A stretch of DNA of 64,000 bases from Pseudonocardia thermophila (GCF_900142365.1 NZ_FRAP01000004.1:186001-250000); one strand, 5' to 3'. Counted from the first letter of the stretch, positions 34,651-45,215 are shown. A program made the numbers and translations. Notes: generated from the letters alone by a model not told the origin.

Positions 34651-35820
34651 TCAGGACAGGTTCGCGTAGAGGGCGCGCTCGAAGTCCTGGTACATGCCGA
34701 ACACGTCCGGCGTGACGAACGGCAGCGTGTTCGAGTAGATCGACGCGCAGATCCCGGTCGTGCGGTCGATGAAGAAGTGCGTGTTGCACAGGCCGGCCCA
34801 CGCGCCGGTACCGGCCCGCCGCATTCCCGGAATGTCTTCGGTGTTCAGCAGCAGGCCGTATCCCCATTTGTATCCGGGGCCGGCGTTGAAATCGGCGGTG
34901 GACGCCGGGTCGGCGCTCGGAATCGACTCCGGGAACCACAGGTCGCCGATCTGGTTGGTGAACGCCTCCTCGACCGTCCTCTCCGACAGGATGCGCTCCC
35001 CGTCGAGCTCGCCGCCGCGCAGCAAGGCGCGCTCGAAGCGGATGTAGTCGCGCGGCGTGGAGTACAGCCCGTGGCCGCCCGCCCAGTACTCCGGCGACGG
35101 GTTGAGCTCGATCTCGCTGGCCGTCCACGTGCCGTCCTCGCCCTTGATGTGGACGGGCGTGGTGGCGGCCTTCCACTCGTCGCGCAGGCGGAAGTCGGTG
35201 TCGTTCATGCCGAGCGGCCCGGTGATGCCCTCCTTGATCGCGACGTCGAGGGTCTTGCCGCCGGCCGCCTCGACGACCTTGCCGAGCCAGTCGGTGTTGA
35301 TCCCGTAGACGAACTTCGTGCCCGGGTCGGCGACCATCGGTGCGGTGAAGATGACGTTGGAGCCGGACAGCACGTTGGGGGTGCCGGTGACGGCCTCCCA
35401 CTTCGAGATGTTCTCGTCCCAGAACCAGTAGCTCAACCCGGTCGTGTGCGTGACCAGCTGCTTCACCGTCGCCCGGGAGGCGGGCGGGCGCAGCCTGGGC
35501 GTATCGCCGTCGAAGCCCTCGAGCACCTGGACCTCGGCGAACTCGGGGCAGTAGTCCTCGACCGGGGCGTCCAGGTCGAGCTGCCCGCGCTCGACGAGCT
35601 GGAGCGCAGCGACCGTCGCGACCATCTTGGTCATCGACATGATGCGGTAGTGCGTGTCGCCGCTGACCGGCTCCTGGGAGCCGGCGACGCGGACCCCGGC
35701 GGCCCCCTCGTAGATGACGCCGTCGCGGTCAGCCGCGATCGCGACGACGTTCGGGACCACCCCCGCGGCCACGGCGTCCTGCAGGACCTTGTCCACTGCG
35801 GCGCTCTGCACTGAGCTCAC
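34651..35820 (-). CDS. Beta-lactamase-fold serine hydrolase/esterase
   Basis: 389-residue class C beta-lactamase-related hydrolase (EstB/D-aminopeptidase type). SMTKMVAT holds the SxxK nucleophile (about residue 77), YGINTDWLG the Tyr pair motif, and GGHGLYSTPRDY the third motif replacing KTG. No signal peptide is visible, so it is likely cytoplasmic. Ribosome site GGAGGAGGG precedes the GTG. Substrate unknown; esters are likelier than beta-lactams. Confidence 0.87.
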   Translation of the reverse strand: MSSVQSAAVDKVLQDAVAAGVVPNVVAIAADRDGVIYEGAAGVRVAGSQEPVSGDTHYRIMSMTKMVATVAALQLVERGQLDLDAPVEDYCPEFAEVQVLEGFDGDTPRLRPPASRATVKQLVTHTTGLSYWFWDENISKWEAVTGTPNVLSGSNVIFTAPMVADPGTKFVYGINTDWLGKVVEAAGGKTLDVAIKEGITGPLGMNDTDFRLRDEWKAATTPVHIKGEDGTWTASEIELNPSPEYWAGGHGLYSTPRDYIRFERALLRGGELDGERILSERTVEEAFTNQIGDLWFPESIPSADPASTADFNAGPGYKWGYGLLLNTEDIPGMRRAGTGAWAGLCNTHFFIDRTTGICASIYSNTLPFVTPDVFGMYQDFERALYANLS

Positions 35821-35963
35821 GGTGCCCTCCTCCACATGCTGTTCGACGCCCACGTCCTGAGACGTGGCTCACCCCCAGCCTGGAGAGCGCACCGCACCGT
35901 GGTCAACCCGGACACCCCACCCGAAGGACGGGGACGGCAACCCGGAGAAGACGGAAAACAGCA

Positions 35964-35998
35964 GCGCGCCGGATCGCGGAATCCGCGATCCGGCGCGC
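35964..35998 (-). terminator. Intrinsic-type terminator of the small secreted protein gene
   Basis: GCGCGCCGGATCGCGG (35964-35979) pairs perfectly over 16 bases with 35983-35998 across a 3-base loop. On the minus strand the stem is followed by TGCTGTTTTCC, a modest T-run, which fits a Rho-independent terminator 58 bases after the gene. Confidence 0.75.
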
Positions 35999-36055
35999 CG
36001 GGCCGATCAGGTCGATCATGCCCGATCAGGGACGATCGGGCGTGACCGGATGGCG

Positions 36056-36406
36056 TCAGTCGATGTTCTGGCGGATGCTGTCGTCCACGACGCACGAGGT
36101 GTCGTCGACGGTCGGAGCGGCGACCGCCGTGTCGGGGGCGAGGAGGCCCAGGATGTCACCGATCGCGACGCCGACGTTCACCGGCGGGCACACGTTGACG
36201 TTGTTGAGCGCGTTGACCTCGCCGATGGCGATCAGGCCGCCCGCGTTGCTGCCCTCGTCCACCCGGTTGACCTTGATGTCGTCGACGCTGCCCCCACGGC
36301 CGTGCCCGTGCCCGTGCCCGCCCTTGTCCCCGGCGAAGGCGAGCGGGCTCACCGCCAGCAGGGTCGCAGCGGACGCAGCAGCGACGATTCCAGCCTTCTT
36401 CAGCAC
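36056..36406 (-). CDS. Small secreted protein, weakly rodlin-like
   Basis: 116 residues. MLKKAGIVAAASAATLLAVS begins a clear signal peptide cleaved after AFA. The mature part has a His/Gly stretch (GGHGHGHGRGG), an Asn/Val-rich middle (ALNNVNVCPPVNVGVAIG) and a second Cys in DDTSCVVDD, allowing one disulfide. The MLKKA start, two cysteines and Asn/Val-rich core recall Streptomyces rodlins, but similarity is too weak for a firm call. GTG with AGGAG upstream. The His-rich segment might bind metal. Confidence 0.72.
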   Translation of the reverse strand: MLKKAGIVAAASAATLLAVSPLAFAGDKGGHGHGHGRGGSVDDIKVNRVDEGSNAGGLIAIGEVNALNNVNVCPPVNVGVAIGDILGLLAPDTAVAAPTVDDTSCVVDDSIRQNID

Positions 36407-36692
36407 AGTGATTCTCCTGTCGGGTGATCCCGGCTCATCGGAATGAGCCTTCGTTTCTCCGGCGTCTGCGGGGAGCCTCGCCGGCCGAGAAAGAAGTTAG
36501 CGGGATCTTCCGAGGAAGTACGCATCACCTACCACTATCGTGTGATCCACATTGCTCTCCGTGAGGTTATGCGGCCGTTACGGCGAAATTCCCGCGTGGC
36601 GAATCCCCCCGGACATCCGCGTAACCTCGACGCAGCGTGATCATCGACCACCCCAATGGCCGCATATCCTTTTCGACAGTCACGCGCAGTGA
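36407..36692. other. 286-base AT-richer intergenic region
   Basis: Divides the secreted-protein gene (leftward) from the end of the molybdenum hydroxylase gene. It is visibly richer in A and T than its surroundings. GAGGTTATGCGG (36563-36574) and its near-complement at 36617-36628 form an 11-of-12-base inverted repeat with a 42-base loop. A promoter for the secreted protein is expected near 36420-36540. A short plus-strand open frame here has no supporting signal. Confidence 0.45.
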
Positions 36693-39050
36693 TCAGATCT
36701 CTCCACCCTCCTCGGGAGCGTCCTTGCGCGCCCGCACCGGGAGGGACGCGAAGACGTGGGGCGGCTCACGCCACGGATCGGTCTCACCCGCCTCCGCCGC
36801 CCGGATGGCCGCCCACACCTTCTGGGGAGAGCAGGGCATGTCGACGTGCCGCACCCCCAGGTGGCGCAGCGCGTCGACGACGGCGTTCTGCACCGCCGGC
36901 GTCGACCCGACCGTCGCCGACTCCCCGATGCCCTTGGCGCCGAGCGGGTTCAGCGGTGTCGGCGTCTCGGTCGTCGACGCCTCGAAGGAGATGAGGTCGG
37001 CCGCCGACGGCATCCGGTAGTCGGCGAGCGTGCTGGTGAGCGGCTGACCCTCGGGGTCGAAGAGGACCTCCTCGTACAGCGCCTGGGCGATGCCCTGCGC
37101 CAGACCACCGTGCTGCTGCCCCTCCACCAGCAGCGGGTTGAGCACCCGGCCGCAGTCGTCCACCGCGACCATCCGCCGCGGCCGCACCCGCCCGGTCTCC
37201 GTGTCCACCTCGACGACCGCGACGTGCGCCCCGAACGGGAAGGTCGCGCCGTCCTGCTGCACGTCCAGGCCCGCGGTCAGCTCCGGGCCCGCGCTCGCGA
37301 CCTGCGCCCAGGTGACCGACGCCCCGGGCACGCCGGCCACGGCGAACTCCCCCGCCTCGGTGAGCTCCACGTCGCTCTCCGCGGCCTCCAGCAGCTCGGC
37401 CGCGCGGCGCTTCGCCTGCGCCAGCACGTCGTCAGCCGCGGCCAGCACGGCGCTGCCGCCCAGCTGCAGCGATCGCGAGCCGCCCGTGCCGCCGCCGCGG
37501 GGCACCAGGTCGGTGTCGCTCTGCCGGTAGGTGATGCGGTCCATCGGGATGCCCAGACGGTCGCTCACCACCATCGCGAACGCGGTCGCGTGCCCCTGCC
37601 CGTGCGCGGACGTGCCCGCCGTGACCGTGGCCGAACCGTCGGCGTGCACCGTGACCGAGCCGAACTCCGAGCCGCGCGCCCCGGCGGTGATCTCCACGTA
37701 GGTGCAGATCCCGATCCCGATCTGCACCGGGTCCCCGGAGGCCCGGCGCTCCGCCTGCTCCTCGCGGACCTTCTCGTAGTCGACGATCCGCAGCGCCTCC
37801 CGCAGCGGCAGGTCGTAGTCGCCGCTGTCGTAGCGGGCGCCGCTGTTCGTGGTGAGCGGGAACGCCGCGGGATCGAGGAAGTTGCGCCGGCGCAGCTCCG
37901 CCGGGTCCATCCCCAGCTCGGCGGCGGCCATGTCGATCATCCGCTCCAGGTGGGCCGCGGCCTCCGGGCGGCCGGCGCCGCGGAAGGCTCCCATCGGGGT
38001 GGTGTTGGTGACCACCGTCGCCACGTCGAAGGCCACGACCGGGATGTCGTAGACGCCCTGGCTCATCGTGTACGTCTGGGCGCGGGCGAGGCCGCCGCCG
38101 AAGCCCGCGTACGCCCCGGCGTCGCCGAGCACCCGCGCGTGCAGGCCGGTGATCTTGCCTTCCCGGGTGAGGCCGAGCTCGTACCAGGCGACCTGGCCGC
38201 GCCCGTGCGGCATCGACACGAGGTTCTCCGAGCGGGTCTCCACCCAGCGCACCGCGCGGCCGAGCCGGCGCGCCACCCCCACCGCCGCGGTGTGCTCGGC
38301 GAGCATGCCGGCCTTGCCCCCGAACCCGCCGCCGACGTGCGGGGCGATCACCCGCACCTGCTCAGGGGGCAGGTCGAACAGCCGCGCCGCCTGGTCGCGG
38401 AACAGGTGCGGCATCTGCGTCGAGACCCAGATGGTGAGCCGGCCGTCGGTGACCGGGTCGACGGCGATCGCGTTGCCCTCCATCGGGACGACGGCCACGC
38501 GCTGGTTGACCATGCGGGCCCGCACCACCACATCAGCGCCGGCGAGCACCGCCTCCGCCACGTCGTCGGACGCGCGCTCGCCGGCCACGACGTTGCTGCC
38601 GTGCTCGGGGAACTGCAGCGGTGCGTCGGGAGCCAGCGCGGCCTCCGGGTCGACGACCGCATCGAGCGGGTCGTAGTCGACCTCCACCAGCTCGGCGGCG
38701 TCGACCGCGGCGGCGAGGGTCTCGGCGGCGACGACGGCGACCGCCTCCCCGACGAAGCGGACCCGGTCGGTCGCCAACGGCGGGCGGGGCATGGACTCGT
38801 TCACCACCATCAGCCCGTGGTGGGCGGGCAGGTTCAGGTCGGCCGCGGTGAACACGCCGAGCACCCCGGGCGCCGCTGCGGCGGCCGAGGTGTCGATGCC
38901 GGTGATCACGGCGTGGGCGAACGGGGAGCGGACGAAGACGAGGTGAGCGACGTCGGGGAGCTGCAGGTTGCCGACGAAGGTGCTGGCGCCGGTCAGGAGG
39001 TCGCGGTCCTCCACTCTGCGCACCGAGGTACCGAGGATCGATCCAGGCAT
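36693..39050 (-). CDS. Molybdenum hydroxylase large subunit (CoxL/XdhA type), orphan
   Basis: 785-residue molybdopterin-binding subunit of the xanthine dehydrogenase/aldehyde oxidase/CO dehydrogenase family. VGEAVAVVAAE, GGGFGGKAGMLAEH (about 242), AFRGAGRPEA, TAGTSAHGQGHATAF and catalytic-region GAKGIGESATVGSTPAVQNAV are present. The loop GAFRGAGR is the form II/aldehyde-oxidase type, not the AYxCSFR of true CO dehydrogenase. The FAD (CoxM) and 2Fe-2S (CoxS) subunits expected beside it are missing, so partners must be elsewhere or the protein acts differently. Confidence 0.9.
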   Translation of the reverse strand: MPGSILGTSVRRVEDRDLLTGASTFVGNLQLPDVAHLVFVRSPFAHAVITGIDTSAAAAAPGVLGVFTAADLNLPAHHGLMVVNESMPRPPLATDRVRFVGEAVAVVAAETLAAAVDAAELVEVDYDPLDAVVDPEAALAPDAPLQFPEHGSNVVAGERASDDVAEAVLAGADVVVRARMVNQRVAVVPMEGNAIAVDPVTDGRLTIWVSTQMPHLFRDQAARLFDLPPEQVRVIAPHVGGGFGGKAGMLAEHTAAVGVARRLGRAVRWVETRSENLVSMPHGRGQVAWYELGLTREGKITGLHARVLGDAGAYAGFGGGLARAQTYTMSQGVYDIPVVAFDVATVVTNTTPMGAFRGAGRPEAAAHLERMIDMAAAELGMDPAELRRRNFLDPAAFPLTTNSGARYDSGDYDLPLREALRIVDYEKVREEQAERRASGDPVQIGIGICTYVEITAGARGSEFGSVTVHADGSATVTAGTSAHGQGHATAFAMVVSDRLGIPMDRITYRQSDTDLVPRGGGTGGSRSLQLGGSAVLAAADDVLAQAKRRAAELLEAAESDVELTEAGEFAVAGVPGASVTWAQVASAGPELTAGLDVQQDGATFPFGAHVAVVEVDTETGRVRPRRMVAVDDCGRVLNPLLVEGQQHGGLAQGIAQALYEEVLFDPEGQPLTSTLADYRMPSAADLISFEASTTETPTPLNPLGAKGIGESATVGSTPAVQNAVVDALRHLGVRHVDMPCSPQKVWAAIRAAEAGETDPWREPPHVFASLPVRARKDAPEEGGEI

Positions 39051-39200
39051 GGAGTGACATTAGGCACGAGCGACCGGTCGGCGCTCGGGGTTTGACGAAT
39101 CGGGTCCTGACAGGCGAAAGTGCTCAGGCGACTTCCACGTGACCGCACTCACACCCGGGCGCCCCACCCGGCACCCGGTCGTGCGGTGACGTGACCCCCC

Positions 39201-39237
39201 GGGAGGCCGGACCGGTCGGGGGCCGGTCCGGTCTCCC
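39201..39237. repeat. 15-base inverted repeat
   Basis: GGGAGGCCGGACCGG and its near-complement (one G-T type mismatch) around a 7-base loop. It lies upstream of both divergent genes, so it is not an obvious terminator. Confidence 0.6.
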
Positions 39238-39301
39238 GACCCGAACCGCGCCGTCCGGGATGGTTCCGCGGCGGCCCACGGCGGCTCACACGCCGGGCCT
39301 C

Positions 39302-39353
39302 ACACGACGGCCCCACACGACGGCCCCACACGACGGCCCCACACGACGGCTCA
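39302..39353. repeat. 13-base tandem repeat, four units
   Basis: Units of ACACGACGGCCCC at 39302, 39315, 39328 and 39341; the last ends in TCA. Less perfect copies precede it. It ends 49 bases before the probable fumarase -10 box. Confidence 0.9.
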
Positions 39354-39401
39354 GAATCGATCTCGAGCGGACGTCACAGCCGGGCTGCCGCGATCGGCGG
39401 G

Positions 39402-39407
39402 TACCGT
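39402..39407 (+). promoter_or_regulatory. Likely -10 box, leaderless fumarase transcript
   Basis: TACCGT is followed by seven bases and the fumarase GTG, without a Shine-Dalgarno sequence. Confidence 0.45.
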
Positions 39408-39414
39408 CTCGGCC

Positions 39415-41061
<1,647 letters not shown>

Positions 41062-41165
41062 CATCGGCGCGAGCCCACTGATCGCGTCGAGATCGACGGT
41101 GCCGCGCCCGCAACAGCGCATCCGTCGATCTCGGCGCGGTCTCGTGCGTCAGCCTCGTTCGTCAG

Positions 41166-41305
41166 CGCCCTCGGTTCGGCGCCCACGGTTCGGCGCCCTC
41201 GGTTCGGCGCCCTCGGTTCGGCGCCCTCGGTTCGGCGCCCTCGGTTCAACACCCTCGGTTCAACACCCTCGGTTCAACACCCTCGGTTCAACACCCTCGG
41301 TTCAA
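41166..41305. repeat. 14-base tandem repeat array, ten units, reaching into the pat stop codon
   Basis: Units begin at 41166 and every 14 bases after. Five units are CGCCCTCGGTTCGG (one with ACGG in place of TCGG), then one transitional unit, then four CACCCTCGGTTCAA. The last unit contains the stop codon of the pat-type gene on the minus strand (41302-41304). It fills most of the gap between two convergent genes. Confidence 0.95.
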
Positions 41306-44043
41306 CGCAGCCGGCGCGGACCGGTGTCGTCGCGCTGCGGCGGCGGACCGACCTCGACCCGCGCGCCGGCCACGGAGACCCCGTCGGGGGTCGCCAGCAC
41401 CGGATCGAGCGCGAGCGTGCGCACCTGCGGCAGGTCCTCGGCGATGCGGCCCACCCGCAGCACCAGGTCCTCCAGCGCGGCCATGTCGACCGGCTCCGTC
41501 CCGCGGTACCCGGCGAGCAGCGGCGCCGCCCGCGGTGCCCGCACCAGCGCGGCCGCGTCCTGGTCGGTCAGCGGCACCACCCGGAACGCGCGGTCACCGA
41601 GCAGCTCCGTCGCCATCCCGGACAGGCCGAACGACAGCAGTGAGCCGAACGAGGGGTCCTCCACGATCTCGATCACGCAGGACTCGCCGCGCGGCAGCAT
41701 CCGCTGCACGTACACGTCCGTGCCGCCGGTCACCCGGGCGACGTCGGCGTAAGCGGCCCGCACCGCGTCGGCACCGGCGACGTCCAGTCGGACCCCGGCG
41801 AGGTCGCTGCGGTGGCGCCAACGGTCACTCGTCGCCTTCACCACGACCGGATAGCCCATCTCCTCGGCGATCGCCACCGCCTGGTCGGCGTCTCCGGCCC
41901 GGCCGAACGGCGCGATCCCGATCCCGAAGCAGCGCAGCAGCGCGACCGCCTCGTCGTCGGTGAGCGCCCGCCGCTCGGTGATCCCCCAGTCGTCGATCAG
42001 CTGCCGGGCCGCCTCGGCGTCGACGCCCTCGGGCACCACGTACTCGCCGAACGGCTGCGCCCGCCAACGCGCGTAGCGGGTGATCCGGGCCAGCGCGGCT
42101 GCCGCCCGCTCCGGACTGGGGAAGCTGGGCACCGAACCCCGCTTCGGGGTGCGGGCCGGACCGAGCCCGGTGGCGGGATCGGCCGGGGCGTCCGGCGCGG
42201 CCTCGTCCACGACCGCGAGCTCGTCGGGCACCCCCTCGGCCGCCAGGAACACCGCCACCACCGGGCGATCGGAGCCGGCCACCGCCTCCCGCAGCGCCCG
42301 CGCGTAGGCTGCGCCGGGCATCGCCACCGGCGGCACGAACACCGCCACCAGCGAGTCCGCCCGGTCCGGGCCCTCCTTGGCGAGCGCCGTCCGCACCGCC
42401 TCGGCGAACTGCTCCGGCGTCGCCGAGGCCCCCACGTCGACGGGGCTGCCGGCCAGCTCCATCTTCTCGTCGAGCAGCGCGTCGGCCACCAGCAGGCACA
42501 GCGCGCTCGAGTTGCCCACGACCGCCACCCGCGGACCTGCCGGCAGCGGCTGGTAGGCGAGCACGAGCGCGGTGTCGAACAGCTGCGGCAGCGTCTCCAC
42601 CCGGATCACGCCGGCCTGTTCGAACAGCGCCCGCACGCTGGCCTCGTCGAGCTGGGCGCCTCGCTGCGCGAGCGCGGGCGGCGGGCCGGTGTGCCGGCCG
42701 CTCTTCACCGCGACGATCGGCTTCGTGCGGGCCAGCCGCCGCGCCAGCCGCGAGAACTTGCGCGGGTTGCCGAACGTCTCCAGGTACAGCAGCACCACCT
42801 CGGTGTTCGGGTCGGTCTGCCAGTACTGGAGCAGGTCGTTGCCGGACAGATCGGCACGGTTACCGGCCGACACGAAGGTCGACAGCCCCAGCCCGCGCTG
42901 CTTGGCGCTGGCCAGGATCGCGATGCCGAGCGCACCGGACTGCGAGAAGAACCCGACGTGCCCGGGCCCGGGCAGCTCCGGGGCGAGGGTGGCGTTGAGC
43001 CGCACCTGCGGATCGGTGTTGGCGACGCCGAGCGCGTTCGGCCCGATCACCCGCATCCCGTGTGCGCGGGCCTCGGCCACCAGCTTGCGCTCGGCCTCCA
43101 CCCCGACCTCGCCGGACTCGGAGAACCCGGAGCTCACGACGACGAGCGCGCGCACGCCCTTCTCCAGGCAGGAGTCCATGACCTCGTCGATGTTCGCCGC
43201 GGGCACGGCCACCACGGCGAGCGACACCGGGTCGGGGATCTCGGTGACCGACTTGTACGCCCGGACACCCCGCACCGAGCGCGCCTCCGGGTTCACCGGG
43301 TAGACGGGACCGGTGAAGTTGGCGCGCAGCAGGTTGGCCAGCACCGCGTGACCGATCTTGCGCGGATCGGTGGAGGCCCCGATGACCGCGACCGACTCCG
43401 GGTGCAGCACGTTGTGCACGCTGCGCGCCTCGGCCCGCTGCTCGCGCGCGTCGCGCACCGCCAGCGACCGCTCGGTCGGGTCGATGTCGAACTCCAGGTG
43501 CAGCACCCCGCCCTCGAACTGCCGGCTGACCTGGTAGCCGGCCTGGCGGAACACCCGCACCATCGCCCGGTTCTCCGCGAGCACCTCCGCCTCGAAGCGG
43601 CGCAGGCCGTTCTCCCGGGCGGCGGCGGCGAGGTGCTCCAGCAGGATGGAGCCCAGTCCGCGGTTCTGGTGGGCGTCGGTGACGACGAACGCGACCTCCG
43701 CCGAGACCGGCGGGCCCTCCGCGCCGTCGGGCCGCGGCAGCCCCTCGTACCGGCCGACCGCGATGATCTCGTCGCCGAGCAGGCAGATCAGCCCCACCCG
43801 GGTGCGGTGGTCGACGTGCGTGAACCGCTCGAGGTCGCGTGGGGGGATCCGCGGGTACGGGCCGAAGTAGCGCAGGTAGCGCGTGTGTTCGGACAAGCCC
43901 GCGTGGAACCGCACGAGCGCGTCGGCGTCCGACGGCAGGATCGGGCGCAGGTGCACGATCCCGCCGTCGGACGCGACCACGTCAGCCTCCCAGTGCCGCG
44001 GGTACGGTGCCTCCGTTGCGTGCGCCGGGTCGGTGGCGGTCAC
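41302..44043 (-). CDS. Pat-type protein acetyltransferase: GNAT plus ADP-forming acyl-CoA synthetase-like
   Basis: 913 residues. N-terminal GNAT domain (about 25-175) with acetyl-CoA loop QNRGLGSILLEHL; then CoA-binding domain (ESVAVIGASTDPRKIGHAV), succinyl-CoA-synthetase-like domains (GFFSQSGALGIAILA, VVLLYLETFGNPRKF) and an ATP-grasp domain (GYPVVVKATSDRWRHRSDLAGV). Where catalytic ADP-forming synthetases usually have a SHTG-type His loop, this protein reads ALAQRGAQLDEA, which suggests a sensing rather than catalytic synthetase, as in Salmonella Pat. It probably acetylates lysines of metabolic enzymes. The GTG lies two bases after the acuC stop. Confidence 0.88.
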   Translation of the reverse strand: MTATDPAHATEAPYPRHWEADVVASDGGIVHLRPILPSDADALVRFHAGLSEHTRYLRYFGPYPRIPPRDLERFTHVDHRTRVGLICLLGDEIIAVGRYEGLPRPDGAEGPPVSAEVAFVVTDAHQNRGLGSILLEHLAAAARENGLRRFEAEVLAENRAMVRVFRQAGYQVSRQFEGGVLHLEFDIDPTERSLAVRDAREQRAEARSVHNVLHPESVAVIGASTDPRKIGHAVLANLLRANFTGPVYPVNPEARSVRGVRAYKSVTEIPDPVSLAVVAVPAANIDEVMDSCLEKGVRALVVVSSGFSESGEVGVEAERKLVAEARAHGMRVIGPNALGVANTDPQVRLNATLAPELPGPGHVGFFSQSGALGIAILASAKQRGLGLSTFVSAGNRADLSGNDLLQYWQTDPNTEVVLLYLETFGNPRKFSRLARRLARTKPIVAVKSGRHTGPPPALAQRGAQLDEASVRALFEQAGVIRVETLPQLFDTALVLAYQPLPAGPRVAVVGNSSALCLLVADALLDEKMELAGSPVDVGASATPEQFAEAVRTALAKEGPDRADSLVAVFVPPVAMPGAAYARALREAVAGSDRPVVAVFLAAEGVPDELAVVDEAAPDAPADPATGLGPARTPKRGSVPSFPSPERAAAALARITRYARWRAQPFGEYVVPEGVDAEAARQLIDDWGITERRALTDDEAVALLRCFGIGIAPFGRAGDADQAVAIAEEMGYPVVVKATSDRWRHRSDLAGVRLDVAGADAVRAAYADVARVTGGTDVYVQRMLPRGESCVIEIVEDPSFGSLLSFGLSGMATELLGDRAFRVVPLTDQDAAALVRAPRAAPLLAGYRGTEPVDMAALEDLVLRVGRIAEDLPQVRTLALDPVLATPDGVSVAGARVEVGPPPQRDDTGPRRLR

Positions 44044-44045
44044 GG

Positions 44046-45215
44046 TCAGTCCCGTGGGTCGTCCGGGTCGAGTCCGTGCATCGGGAAGACGGCGCGGCGG
44101 GCGTCGATGATCCCGGTGTCGACCCGCTCGCCGCCCTCGGTCCACGGCTGGAAGCTGGTGTCCGCGCCGTCGGTCATCGTGGTCGGCAACTCCTGACGGG
44201 TGAGCGTGGTGGTGTGGGCGATCCAGCCCGGCGGGATCGACGTGTTCCCCGGCAGGTCGCGGTCCAGCACGGTCGCCAGCAGGTGCGTCCACGACCGCGG
44301 TACCACCCGGAACAGGCCGTACCCGCCGCCGCCGGTGGCCAGCCACTTCCCCCCGGCGGTCTCCTCGGCCAGCTCGCGCAGGCACCGGTAGATCTCCCGG
44401 TGCCCGTCCACGGACAAGCTGAGGTTGGCCAGCGGGTCCTCCGCGTGGGTGTCGACCCCGCACTGGGTGACGAGGATCTGCGGCCGGAACGCGGTGAGCA
44501 GCGACGGGACCACCGCGTGGAAGGCCCGTAGCCAGCCGCTGTCGGTGGTGTCGGGCGGCAGCGGCACGTTGACCGCGTACCCGGCACCGGCGCCCTTGCC
44601 GTACTCCCCCGGCCACCCGGTGCCCGGCCACAGCGTGAGCGGGTGCTGGTGCAGCGAGATCGTGAGCACCCGCGGGTCGTCGTAGAACGCGGCCTGCACC
44701 CCGTCGCCGTGGTGCACGTCGACGTCGACGTACGCGATCCGCTCGAAGCCGTGGTCGAGCAGCCACGAGATCGCGATCGCGCAGTCGTTGTAGACGCAGA
44801 ACCCGGAGGCGCGGTCGGCCATCGCGTGGTGCAGCCCACCGGCGATCGACACGGCCCGGTCGGCCCGGCCCTCCGCGATCTCCCGCGCCGCCAGCAACGA
44901 CCCGCCGCAGACGAGCGCACTCGCCTCGTGCATGTGCATGAAGATCGGGTTGTCCTCGGTGCCGAGTCCGTGCCCGATCCCGAACGGCACCTCCGGAGCC
45001 GACTTCACCGCCGACAGGTACGCCGAGGTGTGGATGCGCTCGACCTCGCTGTCCGGGGCCTGCTCCGGCACCAGCAGCTCAACGCCCTCCAGTACCCCCA
45101 GCTCGGTGGCCAGCCGCATCGTCAGATCCAGCCGGACCGGATCGAGCGGGTGGTCACCGCCGAGGTCGTAGCTCAGGAAGTCCGGCGTCCAGACGACGGA
45201 GGCACGCCTGCTCAT
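44046..45215 (-). CDS. acuC: AcuC-type protein deacetylase
   Basis: Zinc-dependent class I histone-deacetylase-like enzyme of 389 residues. IAGGLHHAMADRASGFCVYN holds the catalytic His pair, IAYVDVDVHHGDGVQ the Asp-His zinc ligands, QCGVDTHAEDPLANL the second Asp ligand and GGGGYG the substrate-channel loop. In Bacillus, AcuC reverses acetylation of acetyl-CoA synthetase; here it is directly followed by a Pat-type acetyltransferase, so the pair likely forms a reversible switch. ATG at 45215 has GAGGTG upstream; a GTG three codons earlier is possible. The start lies inside a 14-base repeat array. Confidence 0.92.
   Translation of the reverse strand: MSRRASVVWTPDFLSYDLGGDHPLDPVRLDLTMRLATELGVLEGVELLVPEQAPDSEVERIHTSAYLSAVKSAPEVPFGIGHGLGTEDNPIFMHMHEASALVCGGSLLAAREIAEGRADRAVSIAGGLHHAMADRASGFCVYNDCAIAISWLLDHGFERIAYVDVDVHHGDGVQAAFYDDPRVLTISLHQHPLTLWPGTGWPGEYGKGAGAGYAVNVPLPPDTTDSGWLRAFHAVVPSLLTAFRPQILVTQCGVDTHAEDPLANLSLSVDGHREIYRCLRELAEETAGGKWLATGGGGYGLFRVVPRSWTHLLATVLDRDLPGNTSIPPGWIAHTTTLTRQELPTTMTDGADTSFQPWTEGGERVDTGIIDARRAVFPMHGLDPDDPRD

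Larger units (their letters stand above)
39051..39414. other. 364-base divergent region with hairpin and tandem repeats
   Basis: Lies between the molybdenum hydroxylase (leftward) and fumarase (rightward) genes. It holds an inverted repeat (39201-39215 with 39223-39237, 14 of 15 bases paired), a 13-base tandem repeat (39302-39353) and the probable fumarase -10 box (39402-39407). No open frame with a ribosome site was seen. Confidence 0.6.

Noticed and set aside
36443-36640. 65-codon plus-strand ORF in the AT-richer gap
   Set aside because: No ribosome site, no recognisable product, and it crosses the presumed promoter of the secreted-protein gene.
36693-39050. Aerobic CO dehydrogenase CoxL
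   Set aside because: The active-site loop is of the AFRGAGR type, not AYxCSFR, and no coxM or coxS is adjacent.
41166-41305. CRISPR array
   Set aside because: Units are 14 bases and directly adjacent, with no spacers and no cas gene nearby.
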